A stretch of DNA of 34,236 nt from Saprospiraceae bacterium (GTDB lineage: Bacteria; Bacteroidota; Bacteroidia; Chitinophagales; Saprospiraceae), in assembly GCA_020846655.1 (NCBI GenBank), contig JADLDL010000062.1, forward strand, positions 1 through 34,236, written 5' to 3'. The notes below the pieces were generated by a model. The model ran no database searches. It saw only the letters and a list, made by a program, of their open reading frames with translations, and was not told the DNA's origin. Made by a program: the position numbers and the translations under genes. Below are positions 15,872-23,900 of the stretch, piece by piece. Position 1 is the stretch's first letter. Every line of letters starts with the position of its first letter.

Positions 15872-17095
15872 ATGCGATCGTTTACACTCTTTTTATTGCT
15901 TTGCCTCGTCAGCGGACTGGCCGCCCAAAATACCAACGACAAACTGGAGGCTTATTTTTCATTCAGCCAGTGCAAAGGCACGGATGAAAGCGGCAACGGC
16001 TCCAGTGGCGCGCTCATCGACAATGCGTCCTGCACCTGCGGGGTGCGCGACTCGGCGATTTACCTCGACGGCGACGGCGACGCGGTGTTCTTTGTCGGGC
16101 CCTTGAGCGATGTATTTACCACCAGCGATTTTACGGTCAGTTTTTATTTCAAACCCGACCCCTACAACCCCAGCGCCGGTGGTTCGCAGGTGATTTTTTC
16201 CAAACAGGAGAGTTGCGCCAACAAACGCGCCTTTTGGGTCCGCTATAACCCCAAAACGCGAAAAATATCGTCGGGGCTCAGCCAAAACGATACGCTGTTT
16301 GTCAACGTCACTGCCGACCTCAATCCCGAGGCTTGCTGGCAGTATATCACCCTGGTGCGCAACAACACCGCCTATTCCATCTACGTCGACGGTTTTTTAC
16401 AGGAAACCAAAACGACTGTGGCGCGCATCGACTTGAGTTCCACCGCTGTGTTCAAAGCCGGTGAGCCCGTTTGTACGCTCGACCGTTCGTTCAAAGGCGC
16501 TTTTGATGAACTGCGGATTTACAGCAAAGCCCTCAAGCCGGACGAAATTGATCTTATTTCGCTGCGGCCGGATAAAATCCTGAACGGCGATACCGTGATA
16601 TACCTGGGCAATTCTCTGCCCATCACGACCAGTTCCACTTGTGCGGTGGATTATTTCTGGACGCCCGGAACCGGCGTCGTGGACGTAATGGATGCTAACC
16701 CGACCATCACGCCGGTGGCGACGACCACCTACAAGGTAGAGTTTTATTACTCCGACGGCTGTGTTTCGTCGGATACGATCCTGGTGAAAGTAATTGACCC
16801 CGATACGCTGGATTGCAACAAAATATTCATTCCCAACGCCTTTACGCCCGGCGGGTCGCCCGGCCGGAACGATTGGTTTGCGATCAGCAACCCCTACTCG
16901 GTGGATGAATTTATCTCTTTCGAAGTGTTTGACCGTTGGGGCGGGCGGGTGTTCAACGCCGTAACGCCGCTGGACCGCTGGGACGGCAGTTTCCAGGGCG
17001 AGGCCCTCAACGCTGGCGTATTTTTGTACCGGCTTCGGTACCGGTGCGACGGGACAGAAAAAGTAAAGGCCGGCAGCCTGACGCTGTTGCGCTGA
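15872..17095 (+). CDS. Secreted LamG-domain protein with T9SS type B tail
   Basis: The 407-residue product starts with a signal peptide (MRSFTLFLLLCLVSGLAAQ). Residues about 25-225 form a LamG/concanavalin-like jelly roll (AYFSFSQC, DSAIYLDGDGDAVFF, FTVSFYFKPDP, FKGAFDELRIYSKAL). An Ig/PKD-like stretch follows (about 235-310, SSTCAVDYFWTPGTG through TTTYKVEFYYSDGC). The last ~90 residues (FIPNAFTPGG, FEVFDRWGGRVFN, WDGSFQGEALNAGVFLYRL) are the gliding-motility-associated C-terminal domain, a type B T9SS sorting signal. It is therefore a probable surface protein; LamG domains commonly bind glycans or proteins. A terminator follows 35 nt after the stop. Confidence 0.88.
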   Translation: MRSFTLFLLLCLVSGLAAQNTNDKLEAYFSFSQCKGTDESGNGSSGALIDNASCTCGVRDSAIYLDGDGDAVFFVGPLSDVFTTSDFTVSFYFKPDPYNPSAGGSQVIFSKQESCANKRAFWVRYNPKTRKISSGLSQNDTLFVNVTADLNPEACWQYITLVRNNTAYSIYVDGFLQETKTTVARIDLSSTAVFKAGEPVCTLDRSFKGAFDELRIYSKALKPDEIDLISLRPDKILNGDTVIYLGNSLPITTSSTCAVDYFWTPGTGVVDVMDANPTITPVATTTYKVEFYYSDGCVSSDTILVKVIDPDTLDCNKIFIPNAFTPGGSPGRNDWFAISNPYSVDEFISFEVFDRWGGRVFNAVTPLDRWDGSFQGEALNAGVFLYRLRYRCDGTEKVKAGSLTLLR

Positions 17096-17130
17096 TCTCC
17101 CCCCTGAACCTGGTTTTAAAAATAGAAGAA

Positions 17131-17160
17131 GCCCGGCGGCACATTTGCCCCGGGCTTTTT
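17131..17160 (+). terminator. Intrinsic terminator after the LamG gene
   Basis: GCCCGG and GGC (17131-17140) pair with GCC and CCGGGC (17147-17155) with one bulged base, followed by five T and TTC. It lies 35 nt past the stop codon. Confidence 0.75.
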
Positions 17161-17280
17161 CACTAAACCGTTTCTATTGTATGAAGCTACAATACTAGCA
17201 ACCAAACGTGTGCCAAATCAGAAAAATTTCACCTTTTTATCAATATTTTTTTTAATTAATAATCCTCATTCCGGAAAACA

Positions 17281-17313
17281 AAAAACCCTGTCAAATATTT
17301 CTACTTGACAGGG
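17281..17313 (-). terminator. Minus-strand intrinsic terminator
   Basis: CCCTGTCAA (17286-17294) and TTGACAGGG (17305-17313) form a perfect 9-bp stem with a 10-nt loop. Read on the minus strand it is followed by a T-run (TTTTTTGTTTT). On the plus strand the following bases are A-rich, so the signal is directional. Confidence 0.65.
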
Positions 17314-17324
17314 ACAAAACAAAA

Positions 17325-17350
17325 AACAAACACTATGAACAAACACTATC
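17325..17350. repeat. Tandem 13-nt direct repeat
   Basis: AACAAACACTATG at 17325-17337 is followed without a gap by AACAAACACTATC at 17338-17350, identical in 12 of 13 positions. It lies inside the candidate small RNA interval. Confidence 0.6.
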
Positions 17351-17378
17351 TTTTATTCTCGGAATTATGAGGCTCAGG

Positions 17379-17410
17379 CAAAGATACAATTGGGGTCGAT
17401 TATTTCCCAA
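17379..17410 (-). promoter_or_regulatory. Minus-strand promoter candidate for the small RNA
   Basis: TATCTTTG on the minus strand (17379-17386) matches the Bacteroidota -7 element TAnnTTTG. TTG (17408-17410) lies 21 nt upstream, one base more than in the tRNA-Asn promoter of this window. Confidence 0.4.
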
Positions 17411-17522
17411 CACAACATTTGTCGGAACACTTATTTTTAGATAAACACCGGCCCACGGCGCTTCGTTGGTCTGAGGCCGGAAATATTCCTCTGTTGTTTA
17501 GTTATCAACTCTGTTTTTTACC

Positions 17523-17885
17523 ATGCATCGAATGAACTGGCTTATCCGATTGACGCCTGTTTTACTGGCTGGGTTGCTCCTGGCCTGTGAATCGGCACAA
17601 GACCAAATCGAGCGTCAAACCGCCGCTGCACAATCCGGCAGGCAAGCAGGCGGGACAGCCCCCGACGGCTTGGCTGTTTTCCGGAAGTATTGCGTGACCT
17701 GCCACGGCGTCGACGGCAAACTTGCGCTCAACGGCGCCAAAGACCTCACGAAATCGGCCCTTAGCCTCCAGGAGCGCATCACACAAATCACCAATGGGAA
17801 AAATATGATGACGCCCTTTGCCGAGGTGCTGAGCCCGGAGGAAATCAAAGCCGTAGCCGAATACACCCTCAGTCTGAAAAAATAG
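17523..17885 (+). CDS. Monohaem c-type cytochrome lipoprotein
   Basis: The 120-residue product carries a lipoprotein signal (LLAGLLLAC, lipidated Cys22) and a linker. A class I cytochrome c domain follows, with haem motif CVTCH (Cys57, Cys60, His61) and a likely distal Met ligand at Met95 or Met96 in GKNMMTPF. The final helix, PEEIKAVAEYTLSL, is typical of the fold. It should be anchored at the outer face of a membrane and carry electrons in the periplasm. Met4 is an alternative start. The epimerase gene begins 2 nt after the stop, so the two are co-transcribed. No oxidase or dehydrogenase partner lies in the window. Confidence 0.9.
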   Translation: MHRMNWLIRLTPVLLAGLLLACESAQDQIERQTAAAQSGRQAGGTAPDGLAVFRKYCVTCHGVDGKLALNGAKDLTKSALSLQERITQITNGKNMMTPFAEVLSPEEIKAVAEYTLSLKK

Positions 17886-17887
17886 AT

Positions 17888-18916
17888 ATGCCTGATCCAA
17901 AGAATGCCCTGATCCTCGTAACCGGCGGTACCGGTTTTATTGGTTCGTATTTGTTGCGCCTGTTGGTCGGGAACGGCTACCGGGTGCGGGCTCTGCGCCG
18001 CGCCGGTAGCCCGATGGACCTGGTGCAAGACGTAGCCGACCAGGTAGAATGGGTGGAAGCCGATGTGACGGACATTGTGGCCCTGGAAGATGCGTTTCGG
18101 GGCATTTCGCACGTCTGCCATTGTGCAGCAATGGTATCTTTTCACCCGAAGGATACCCGGCGCATGATGCAAATCAATGTGGAAGGCACGGCCAATATCG
18201 TAAACCTGGCGCTGGATTTTGGTATTCAAAAGTTGGTACACGTGAGCAGCATTGCTTCCCTGGGCAGGGTCAAGGAACGCCCGGAACTCGACGAATCCTG
18301 CGCCTGGGTATCCAGCAAAAGCAATTCGCAGTATGCCATCAGCAAATACCTGTCGGAGCAGGAAGTCTGGCGCGGGAACGCCGAAGGCTTGCCGGTGGCC
18401 ATTGTAAACCCCTCTGTGGTGTTGGGGAGCGGTTTTTGGGATGTTGGCGCCACCAAAATGTTCAAGCAACTATACCAGGGGTTGAAATTCTGGTCGATTG
18501 GCCGCACGGGTTTTGTGGACGTGCGCGATGTAGCCGGGGCCATGCTGCTACTGTTGGAAAGCGACATCAACGGTGAGCGGTATATCCTGAACGCCGAAAA
18601 CATGTCGTTCAGGGACTTGTTTTTCGCCACTGCCGATGCCTTGGGCGTAAAACGGCCGTTTATCAAAGTGACGCCCTTGCTGGCCGAAGTGGCCTGGCGG
18701 GTGGAATGGCTGAAAGAAAAACTCATGGGCGCCGAGCCCGTCGTGACCCGCGAAAGTGCCCGCAGCAGCGTCAGTTCATTTTATTATTCCAATGCCAAAT
18801 CGCTGCGCCTGCCCGGCTTTTCCTACCGGCCGCTGAACCAAACCATCCAGGACAGCGCCGCCCAGTTCCTGGAAGCCGCCCGGGATGGCTATAGCGCCCG
18901 CGTGTTGCCGTTTTAG
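17888..18916 (+). CDS. NAD-dependent epimerase/dehydratase (extended SDR)
   Basis: The 342-residue product has the N-terminal Rossmann motif TGGTGFIG (about 12-19) and the catalytic pair Tyr149-x-x-x-Lys153 in YAISKYLSE. HVSSIASLG near 118 supplies the active-site serine region. The overall layout resembles dihydroflavonol-4-reductase-like and other extended short-chain dehydrogenases, which act on nucleotide sugars, sterols or flavonoid-like ketones; the substrate is not determinable. It is translationally close to the cytochrome gene (2-nt gap). Its TAG stop overlaps the stop of the convergent patatin gene by 4 nt. Confidence 0.85.
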   Translation: MPDPKNALILVTGGTGFIGSYLLRLLVGNGYRVRALRRAGSPMDLVQDVADQVEWVEADVTDIVALEDAFRGISHVCHCAAMVSFHPKDTRRMMQINVEGTANIVNLALDFGIQKLVHVSSIASLGRVKERPELDESCAWVSSKSNSQYAISKYLSEQEVWRGNAEGLPVAIVNPSVVLGSGFWDVGATKMFKQLYQGLKFWSIGRTGFVDVRDVAGAMLLLLESDINGERYILNAENMSFRDLFFATADALGVKRPFIKVTPLLAEVAWRVEWLKEKLMGAEPVVTRESARSSVSSFYYSNAKSLRLPGFSYRPLNQTIQDSAAQFLEAARDGYSARVLPF

Positions 18917-21672
18917 GCGACCGGCGGTTTCTTGATGCGTATTTCGCCGCTTTTTAAATACGCCCGGTTAAGCAGCCATTTGTACAGCAGGTGAGGAAGA
19001 GTTGCCAGGCTCATAAAAACCAACAAAACGATCGTGCCGCCAACTCGAAAGAGCAGGCGGTAAAATCCGGTGTACAGCAACAACCCAATGCCCAGAAGTA
19101 TGGCAAGGCCCATTCCGACTTCGGCCCCGTTTGGCGACAGCCACCACAACAAGCCCGCCAAGATCACCCCACCAATTGTCCCACTGACCCAGCGCACCCT
19201 CTGGGAAACAGCAAAGGGTTTTAGAATAATCTCGGCGGAGGTATTGAGCAGTTTTTCCAGGCCAGCGGTTTTGTCGTCGTCGCGGTTGTATTCCTCCATA
19301 TTTAAGAACAACCAGTCCTCCTGTGGCTTTACCTCTGCCACATCCGGGAAAGCGCCGGTACTGCTTTTTTGGCTGTACTCGGTACTCGTCATGGCATAGC
19401 CGCTGTGCATCAGGGCATAGGCTTCGGCCGGGTGAAAGGCATCGAGGTCGGTGCGGATGAGAGCGAGGCGTTCCTGGATGGAGGAACGAATGCCATACGG
19501 CGTGTACAATTGATTTTTGGCCTGCGATTCCAACTGGCTGTCGGCCGGATATAAATCGGTACAGCGTTCCCATTCCAGGCTTTCCGATTTGAGGCCTTTG
19601 GTCAGGTGCATGAGCAAGAAACCTTTGATAGCGCCGGAAGCCGCGCGGTTGAACAGGGCCCTGAACTGGCTGTCGCGCAGGCGTTCCTGCAAGATCAGGT
19701 CGGAGCGGAAAAATACGCCCAGTTCGTTGGAGGGCGGAGTAGCCGCGCCGGTCAACTGACCACTGGCATCGCTCACGATCAGGGTGTCGCATTCCGCTTC
19801 CAGCAGGGCATTAATGCCCTGGTTGTCATAAACGCCTCCATCGACCAGTTGCACGGTTTTGTCGGGGTACAGGCCATCAAAACGCACTGGGGCAAACAAA
19901 GCAGGCACACAGGCAGAGGCGCCCACCGCATCGGCCAGGCGAATTTTGCGGTATTTGGGTGGCGCCTCCCAGTAGTACATCCGCCGGAAGACATACATCG
20001 CGCTAAGTTCCTTGTTGATCGAACCGGGCGCCTCGCCCATGTAGGACGCGGTGAACTGCCAGTTGTGGCCGGTATTCAGCGACGTAGCGTTCAGAATCAG
20101 GGCCGGCACCTTGTTGATGCGTTTCCAATTGTCTCTTTTGGGGTTGAACCCCGAAGTGTCGCCCGCTTCCCGCTTTGGGGTGATGCGCAGGTCATCCATG
20201 TAAATATGGGGGTCGTCGGGTGCAATATCCAGGCGCCGGTCCATATCCGAGCCGCCCGGGTTCCGTTTTTGCTTTTCCGCCCGGGCCTTAAAATCAAAAA
20301 CAGGGGCGTACAATTCTTTTTCATACAAATCGGCCAGGCGGGTGGTGCGGGTGTACTTCGGGAACAGCGCGATGCGCAGGTTGAACCAGGGGTTGCTAAG
20401 CGCCTGTATCCGGAGGTTGCCGGAAATACGGGCGAGGAATTCTCTTTCAATTCGTTTCACCAACTGCACATAGTCGCCGGCCCCAATCTCATGGTCTGGT
20501 TTGGATTCGAGCAGTTTCTGCAACTCCAGGTAGTAGTATGCCCCGATAATAGAGCCCCCCGATACGCAGGAAATCACCTGCACCTGCCGCAGCAGATCGA
20601 GTTCGGCCAGCCGGGCCAGCACACCGATGTGAAACAGAGAGGCCCGAAATCCACCGCCGGACAGCGCCAGGCCGATTTTCCGGTTCAGGTTTTCGCCAAA
20701 AAGCGGTTTAACCTGTTTATTTGAGTCATGGCGATCGGGGTTTTGGCTGGCCAAAAAAGCCTCGATGGCCATGAGCAATTCGTTGTACACAGCCTCTTGG
20801 CTGGCAAATTTCATTTGCGCGAGTTCGGCCAGTTGCAGCACCGTGGCTTCCATTTCCCAGGACTTGGGTTTTCGGTTTTCTTTGGGGTGCGGCGGTTGCG
20901 GTTCCAATGCCCGTTGAAGCCAGGTGGTAGCCTGGGCCGGCTGTCCCAGCCCGATATAGGCCTCGGCGAGGGTGACGGCTTCCCAGTATTTGAACTGCGT
21001 CGGCGACAAGCGGTTTTCCTGTTCGACACAAATAGCCTGTCGGATTTCATCGGCTTTGGCTCTAAATTCGGCAGCCGTTTTGCCGGTTTTGCCAAAAGGG
21101 CTAATCATCCGTTCGAGCGTAACGGCTAGCAGGTCGTACACAAATGCCGCATTGATGCCGGTATAAAACTGGTCGTAGTGTTTGTGTGAGCGCCAGAGAT
21201 GATACCCGGTTTCGTAAAACTCGAGCGAGCGGTACAGGTCGGCCAACTGGCTTCCGAATTTCCACTTGCGTTTATAAATGGAGCCGAGTTGCCCCAGCAC
21301 CTCCTGGTCTTTGAGGCGGGCGGGGTCAAATTTATTCAGGTCAAATCCTTTGCCTGTCGCATCGGGCAGGAAACACCCGATGAGGATGTTGGCTGCTGAA
21401 TCAAAGCGCCGGTCGCTGGGCAGTTCATCATCTTTGTAGGTGGAACGGGCCAGGTTTTTGACCAAGTCCTGGTCCCAGCGCGAGCTGTCGTCGCCCAGCA
21501 ACTGTTCGTACAGTCGGCGCGAAAACGAAAACTGGCGGCGGTTTTCCAGTTCTTTGGCCAGTTTTTTAACGGCATCGACGGGGAGGTATTCGTTGTGCAA
21601 CCAGCGTTGGGCACTTTCAATCAATTCCGTATTGGAATGATTATCGAGGTTCTCGAAATTTAAATCTGGCAT
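18913..21672 (-). CDS. Patatin-like phospholipase with N-terminal helical repeats and C-terminal membrane segments
   Basis: The 919-residue product begins with about 290 helical residues that include TPR-like or DUF4071-like stretches (AEAYIGLGQPAQATTWLQRAL). A patatin/cPLA2-like lipase core follows: the oxyanion-hole motif LSGGGFRAS near 335-343, nucleophile Ser371 in SCVSGGSIIGA, and catalytic Asp611 in LVDGGVYDNQG. The nucleophile context VSGGS resembles cytosolic PLA2 more than the GxSxG of plant patatin. The last ~130 residues contain two or three hydrophobic segments (GGVILAGLLWWL, GLAILLGIGLLLYTGFYRLLF, IVLLVFMSLATLPHLLY), so the enzyme is likely membrane-anchored. No signal peptide is seen. 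It is predicted to hydrolyse acyl ester bonds of lipids. It starts 131 nt from the divergent GH65 gene. Confidence 0.85.
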   Translation of the reverse strand: MPDLNFENLDNHSNTELIESAQRWLHNEYLPVDAVKKLAKELENRRQFSFSRRLYEQLLGDDSSRWDQDLVKNLARSTYKDDELPSDRRFDSAANILIGCFLPDATGKGFDLNKFDPARLKDQEVLGQLGSIYKRKWKFGSQLADLYRSLEFYETGYHLWRSHKHYDQFYTGINAAFVYDLLAVTLERMISPFGKTGKTAAEFRAKADEIRQAICVEQENRLSPTQFKYWEAVTLAEAYIGLGQPAQATTWLQRALEPQPPHPKENRKPKSWEMEATVLQLAELAQMKFASQEAVYNELLMAIEAFLASQNPDRHDSNKQVKPLFGENLNRKIGLALSGGGFRASLFHIGVLARLAELDLLRQVQVISCVSGGSIIGAYYYLELQKLLESKPDHEIGAGDYVQLVKRIEREFLARISGNLRIQALSNPWFNLRIALFPKYTRTTRLADLYEKELYAPVFDFKARAEKQKRNPGGSDMDRRLDIAPDDPHIYMDDLRITPKREAGDTSGFNPKRDNWKRINKVPALILNATSLNTGHNWQFTASYMGEAPGSINKELSAMYVFRRMYYWEAPPKYRKIRLADAVGASACVPALFAPVRFDGLYPDKTVQLVDGGVYDNQGINALLEAECDTLIVSDASGQLTGAATPPSNELGVFFRSDLILQERLRDSQFRALFNRAASGAIKGFLLMHLTKGLKSESLEWERCTDLYPADSQLESQAKNQLYTPYGIRSSIQERLALIRTDLDAFHPAEAYALMHSGYAMTSTEYSQKSSTGAFPDVAEVKPQEDWLFLNMEEYNRDDDKTAGLEKLLNTSAEIILKPFAVSQRVRWVSGTIGGVILAGLLWWLSPNGAEVGMGLAILLGIGLLLYTGFYRLLFRVGGTIVLLVFMSLATLPHLLYKWLLNRAYLKSGEIRIKKPPVA

Positions 21673-21803
21673 ATGGAATGTTTTTTCATTGGCCTATTGG
21701 CGGGCCGGCCGGAACCTTAGCCTTGCCCGGACAGGAAATAGGGTGGAAATATAACAGGTACAAAAGGCTTTTTCTATTTTTCCCGTTGCTAAACCTACCG
21801 GCT

Positions 21804-23846
21804 ATGAAAAAAACGCTTTCCCTTCTGCTTTTTGCCTGCTTGCTGGCTGCTTCCTACCAGGGCCTGGCCCAAACCACGCCCGATACCTGGCACATCGAGG
21901 CCGATCAAATCGACCCTTCGAATTATTATGGCATTACGGTGGCCAACGGCATGATTGGCCTGGTATCGAGCCCCGAGCCCATGAAAGTCAAGGACGTGGT
22001 GCTCAACGGCGCCTACGACAACTACCAGCGGGGCCGGGTGAGCAATATTCTCAAAGGGTTCAATTTTGTCAACATGGACCTCGATGTGGATGGCCGTCGG
22101 ATTGGCCGCAAGGATATTTCCAGCTACCGCCAAACACTCGACATGCGGCAGGCCCAACTCACTACTACGTTTGATGTGGGGGACAAACTGGCGGTAAGCC
22201 ACAGCGTCATGGCCCTGCGGCATTTGCCGTTTTGTGCACTCAGCATCGTCGAAATTCGCGCTAAAAAAGACGTAACGATCACGCCTATGTCGGTCATCGA
22301 AGCGCCGGACATGCTCCAGGACGTGCGCAACTACTACGCGCAGATCGACCGGCCACACGTCCTGATCCCACTCCTGACTTCGGTGGGCAAAAGCCCCACC
22401 GGCCGATATACTGTAGCGGCGAGCACGAGTTTTGTCTTTGACGAAAAACACGGCGAGGAGCCCGCCCTGATCCACGAAGATTGGGACTACAACCGGCACC
22501 TGCTCAAGTTTAACAAAAAACTGAAAGCCGGCGAAACATACCGGTTTTGCGTGGTGGGTTCCGTCATTTCCTCCGCCCACACGGCCGATGCGCACAACGA
22601 AGCCGAACGCCTCACGATCTACGCCGCCCTCGAACGCAGCGAACGCCTGCTGAAACGGCATCGTGCCGATTGGGACAAACTCTGGAGTGCCGACATTCGC
22701 ATCGACGGCCCGGTGGAGGATGCCCGCGCCGTACATTCGGCGATGTACCACTTGTATTCGTTTGCCCGGGAGGGTACCGCCTTCAGCCTCTCGCCGATGG
22801 GCCTGAGCGGGCTGGGGTACAATGGCCACGTGTTTTGGGACACCGAACTCTGGATGTACCCGCCGCTCCTGTTGCTGCACCCCGAGATTGCCCGCTCTTT
22901 GCTGGAGTTCAGGTACCAACTGCTGGATGAAGCCAAGCAAAATGCCTTTGAGCACGGCTACAAGGGCGCCATGTACCCTTGGGAGAGCACTACTACCGGA
23001 CAGGAAGAAACGCCCGTGTGGGCGCTTACCGGGCCATTTCAGCAGCATATCAGCGGCTGCGTGGGCTGGGCGGCCTGGCAGTATTACCTGGTGACCAAGG
23101 ACAAAGAATGGTTGCGCGACCGGGGTTGGCCGATCCTGCGCGAAGTAGCCGATTTTTGGGCGAGCCGGGTGGAGCGCAACGGGCCAGGCCACTACGACAT
23201 CAACAACGTGATCGGGGCCAACGAATGGCAGGAAAACATCGACAACAACGCGTTCACCAACGGCATGGCCAAAACCGCGCTGGCCTACGCGACGGATGCG
23301 GCCCGGGAATTGGGCCTCAGCCCTGACCCCGATTGGATGTTGGTGGCCAATAATATCCCGATCCTGCAATTCCCCGATGGCACTACCCGCGAAAACGCGA
23401 CCTACGATGGGGTACCGATCAAACAAGCCGATGTGAACCTGCTGGCGTATCCGCTCAAAGTAGTGACCGACCCTGTGCTGGTGAAAAAAGACCTGGACTA
23501 CTACGAGCCCCGGATGGCCAAAGACGGACCGGCGATGGGGCACGCGATTCTGGCCGTGCTGGCTGCCCGCAGCGGCGACGCCGAACGCGCCTATGGCCTG
23601 TGGACCAAAAGTTTCAAACCCAACGAAGTACCGCCTTTTGGGGTGCTGGCCGAAACGGCGGGTGGCACCAATCCGTATTTTGCTACCGGAGCCGGTGGAT
23701 TTTTGCAAGCCACGCTCATGGGTTTTGGCGGCTTGGACATTACGCCGGCAGGGGTGGTGCAGTTGAACACCAAGTTGCCCAAACGTTGGAAAAGTTTGAC
23801 GATCAGTGGGGTAGGGCTGGAGAAAAAGGTGTTTTCGGTGAAATAA
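21804..23846 (+). CDS. Periplasmic GH65-family glycoside hydrolase/phosphorylase
   Basis: The start at ATG 21804 gives a signal peptide (MKKTLSLLLFACLLAASYQG, then LAQ); the in-frame ATG at 21678 would bury it. The 680-residue product has the GH65 plan: an N-terminal beta-sandwich, then an (alpha/alpha)6 barrel with FWDTELWMYPPLLLLHP near 345-365 and GAMYPWES near 390. The catalytic acid is Glu474 in IGANEWQENIDNNAFTN. In classical GH65 phosphorylases this position reads PDE-Y/F; here it is ANEW, with the Glu kept. GH65 covers disaccharide phosphorylases, trehalases and a glucosidase acting on glucosyl-galactosyl-hydroxylysine. Secretion argues for a hydrolase, since phosphate-dependent cleavage is usually cytoplasmic. 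Substrate is unknown. The rhomboid gene follows after 54 nt. Confidence 0.85.
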   Translation: MKKTLSLLLFACLLAASYQGLAQTTPDTWHIEADQIDPSNYYGITVANGMIGLVSSPEPMKVKDVVLNGAYDNYQRGRVSNILKGFNFVNMDLDVDGRRIGRKDISSYRQTLDMRQAQLTTTFDVGDKLAVSHSVMALRHLPFCALSIVEIRAKKDVTITPMSVIEAPDMLQDVRNYYAQIDRPHVLIPLLTSVGKSPTGRYTVAASTSFVFDEKHGEEPALIHEDWDYNRHLLKFNKKLKAGETYRFCVVGSVISSAHTADAHNEAERLTIYAALERSERLLKRHRADWDKLWSADIRIDGPVEDARAVHSAMYHLYSFAREGTAFSLSPMGLSGLGYNGHVFWDTELWMYPPLLLLHPEIARSLLEFRYQLLDEAKQNAFEHGYKGAMYPWESTTTGQEETPVWALTGPFQQHISGCVGWAAWQYYLVTKDKEWLRDRGWPILREVADFWASRVERNGPGHYDINNVIGANEWQENIDNNAFTNGMAKTALAYATDAARELGLSPDPDWMLVANNIPILQFPDGTTRENATYDGVPIKQADVNLLAYPLKVVTDPVLVKKDLDYYEPRMAKDGPAMGHAILAVLAARSGDAERAYGLWTKSFKPNEVPPFGVLAETAGGTNPYFATGAGGFLQATLMGFGGLDITPAGVVQLNTKLPKRWKSLTISGVGLEKKVFSVK

Positions 23847-23900
23847 TAGTTCAGGTTCGGCCGCCAATTTTTTACCTTCCATTTTTTAAGCAATAGCGAT

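Larger units (their letters stand above)
17275..17375 (-). ncRNA. Candidate intergenic small RNA
   Basis: A minus-strand promoter-like pair (TTG 17408-17410, TATCTTTG 17379-17386) points at a short region ending in a Rho-independent terminator with a 9-bp perfect stem and a T-run. The implied transcript is roughly 90-100 nt and carries no plausible protein. There is no minus-strand gene to the right whose transcript this terminator could serve, since the next gene is on the plus strand. The promoter layout resembles that of the tRNA-Asn gene in this same window. No known RNA family is recognised. This is a structural inference without expression evidence. Confidence 0.35.
17161..17522. other. 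Intergenic region with a candidate small RNA
   Basis: About 360 nt, more AT-rich than the flanking genes, without a conventional gene. It holds a minus-strand terminator hairpin (17281-17313), a minus-strand promoter-like pair (17379-17410) and a 13-nt tandem repeat (17325-17350). An 11-codon plus-strand frame (ATG 17335 to TGA 17370, MNKHYLLFSEL) is probably chance. The cytochrome promoter should lie in its right part but I could not define it. Confidence 0.5.

Noticed and set aside
17335-17370. An 11-codon frame (MNKHYLLFSEL) that could be a leader peptide
   Set aside because: No ribosome-binding site, no attenuator on the plus strand and a 150-nt gap to the next gene; it also overlaps a tandem repeat.
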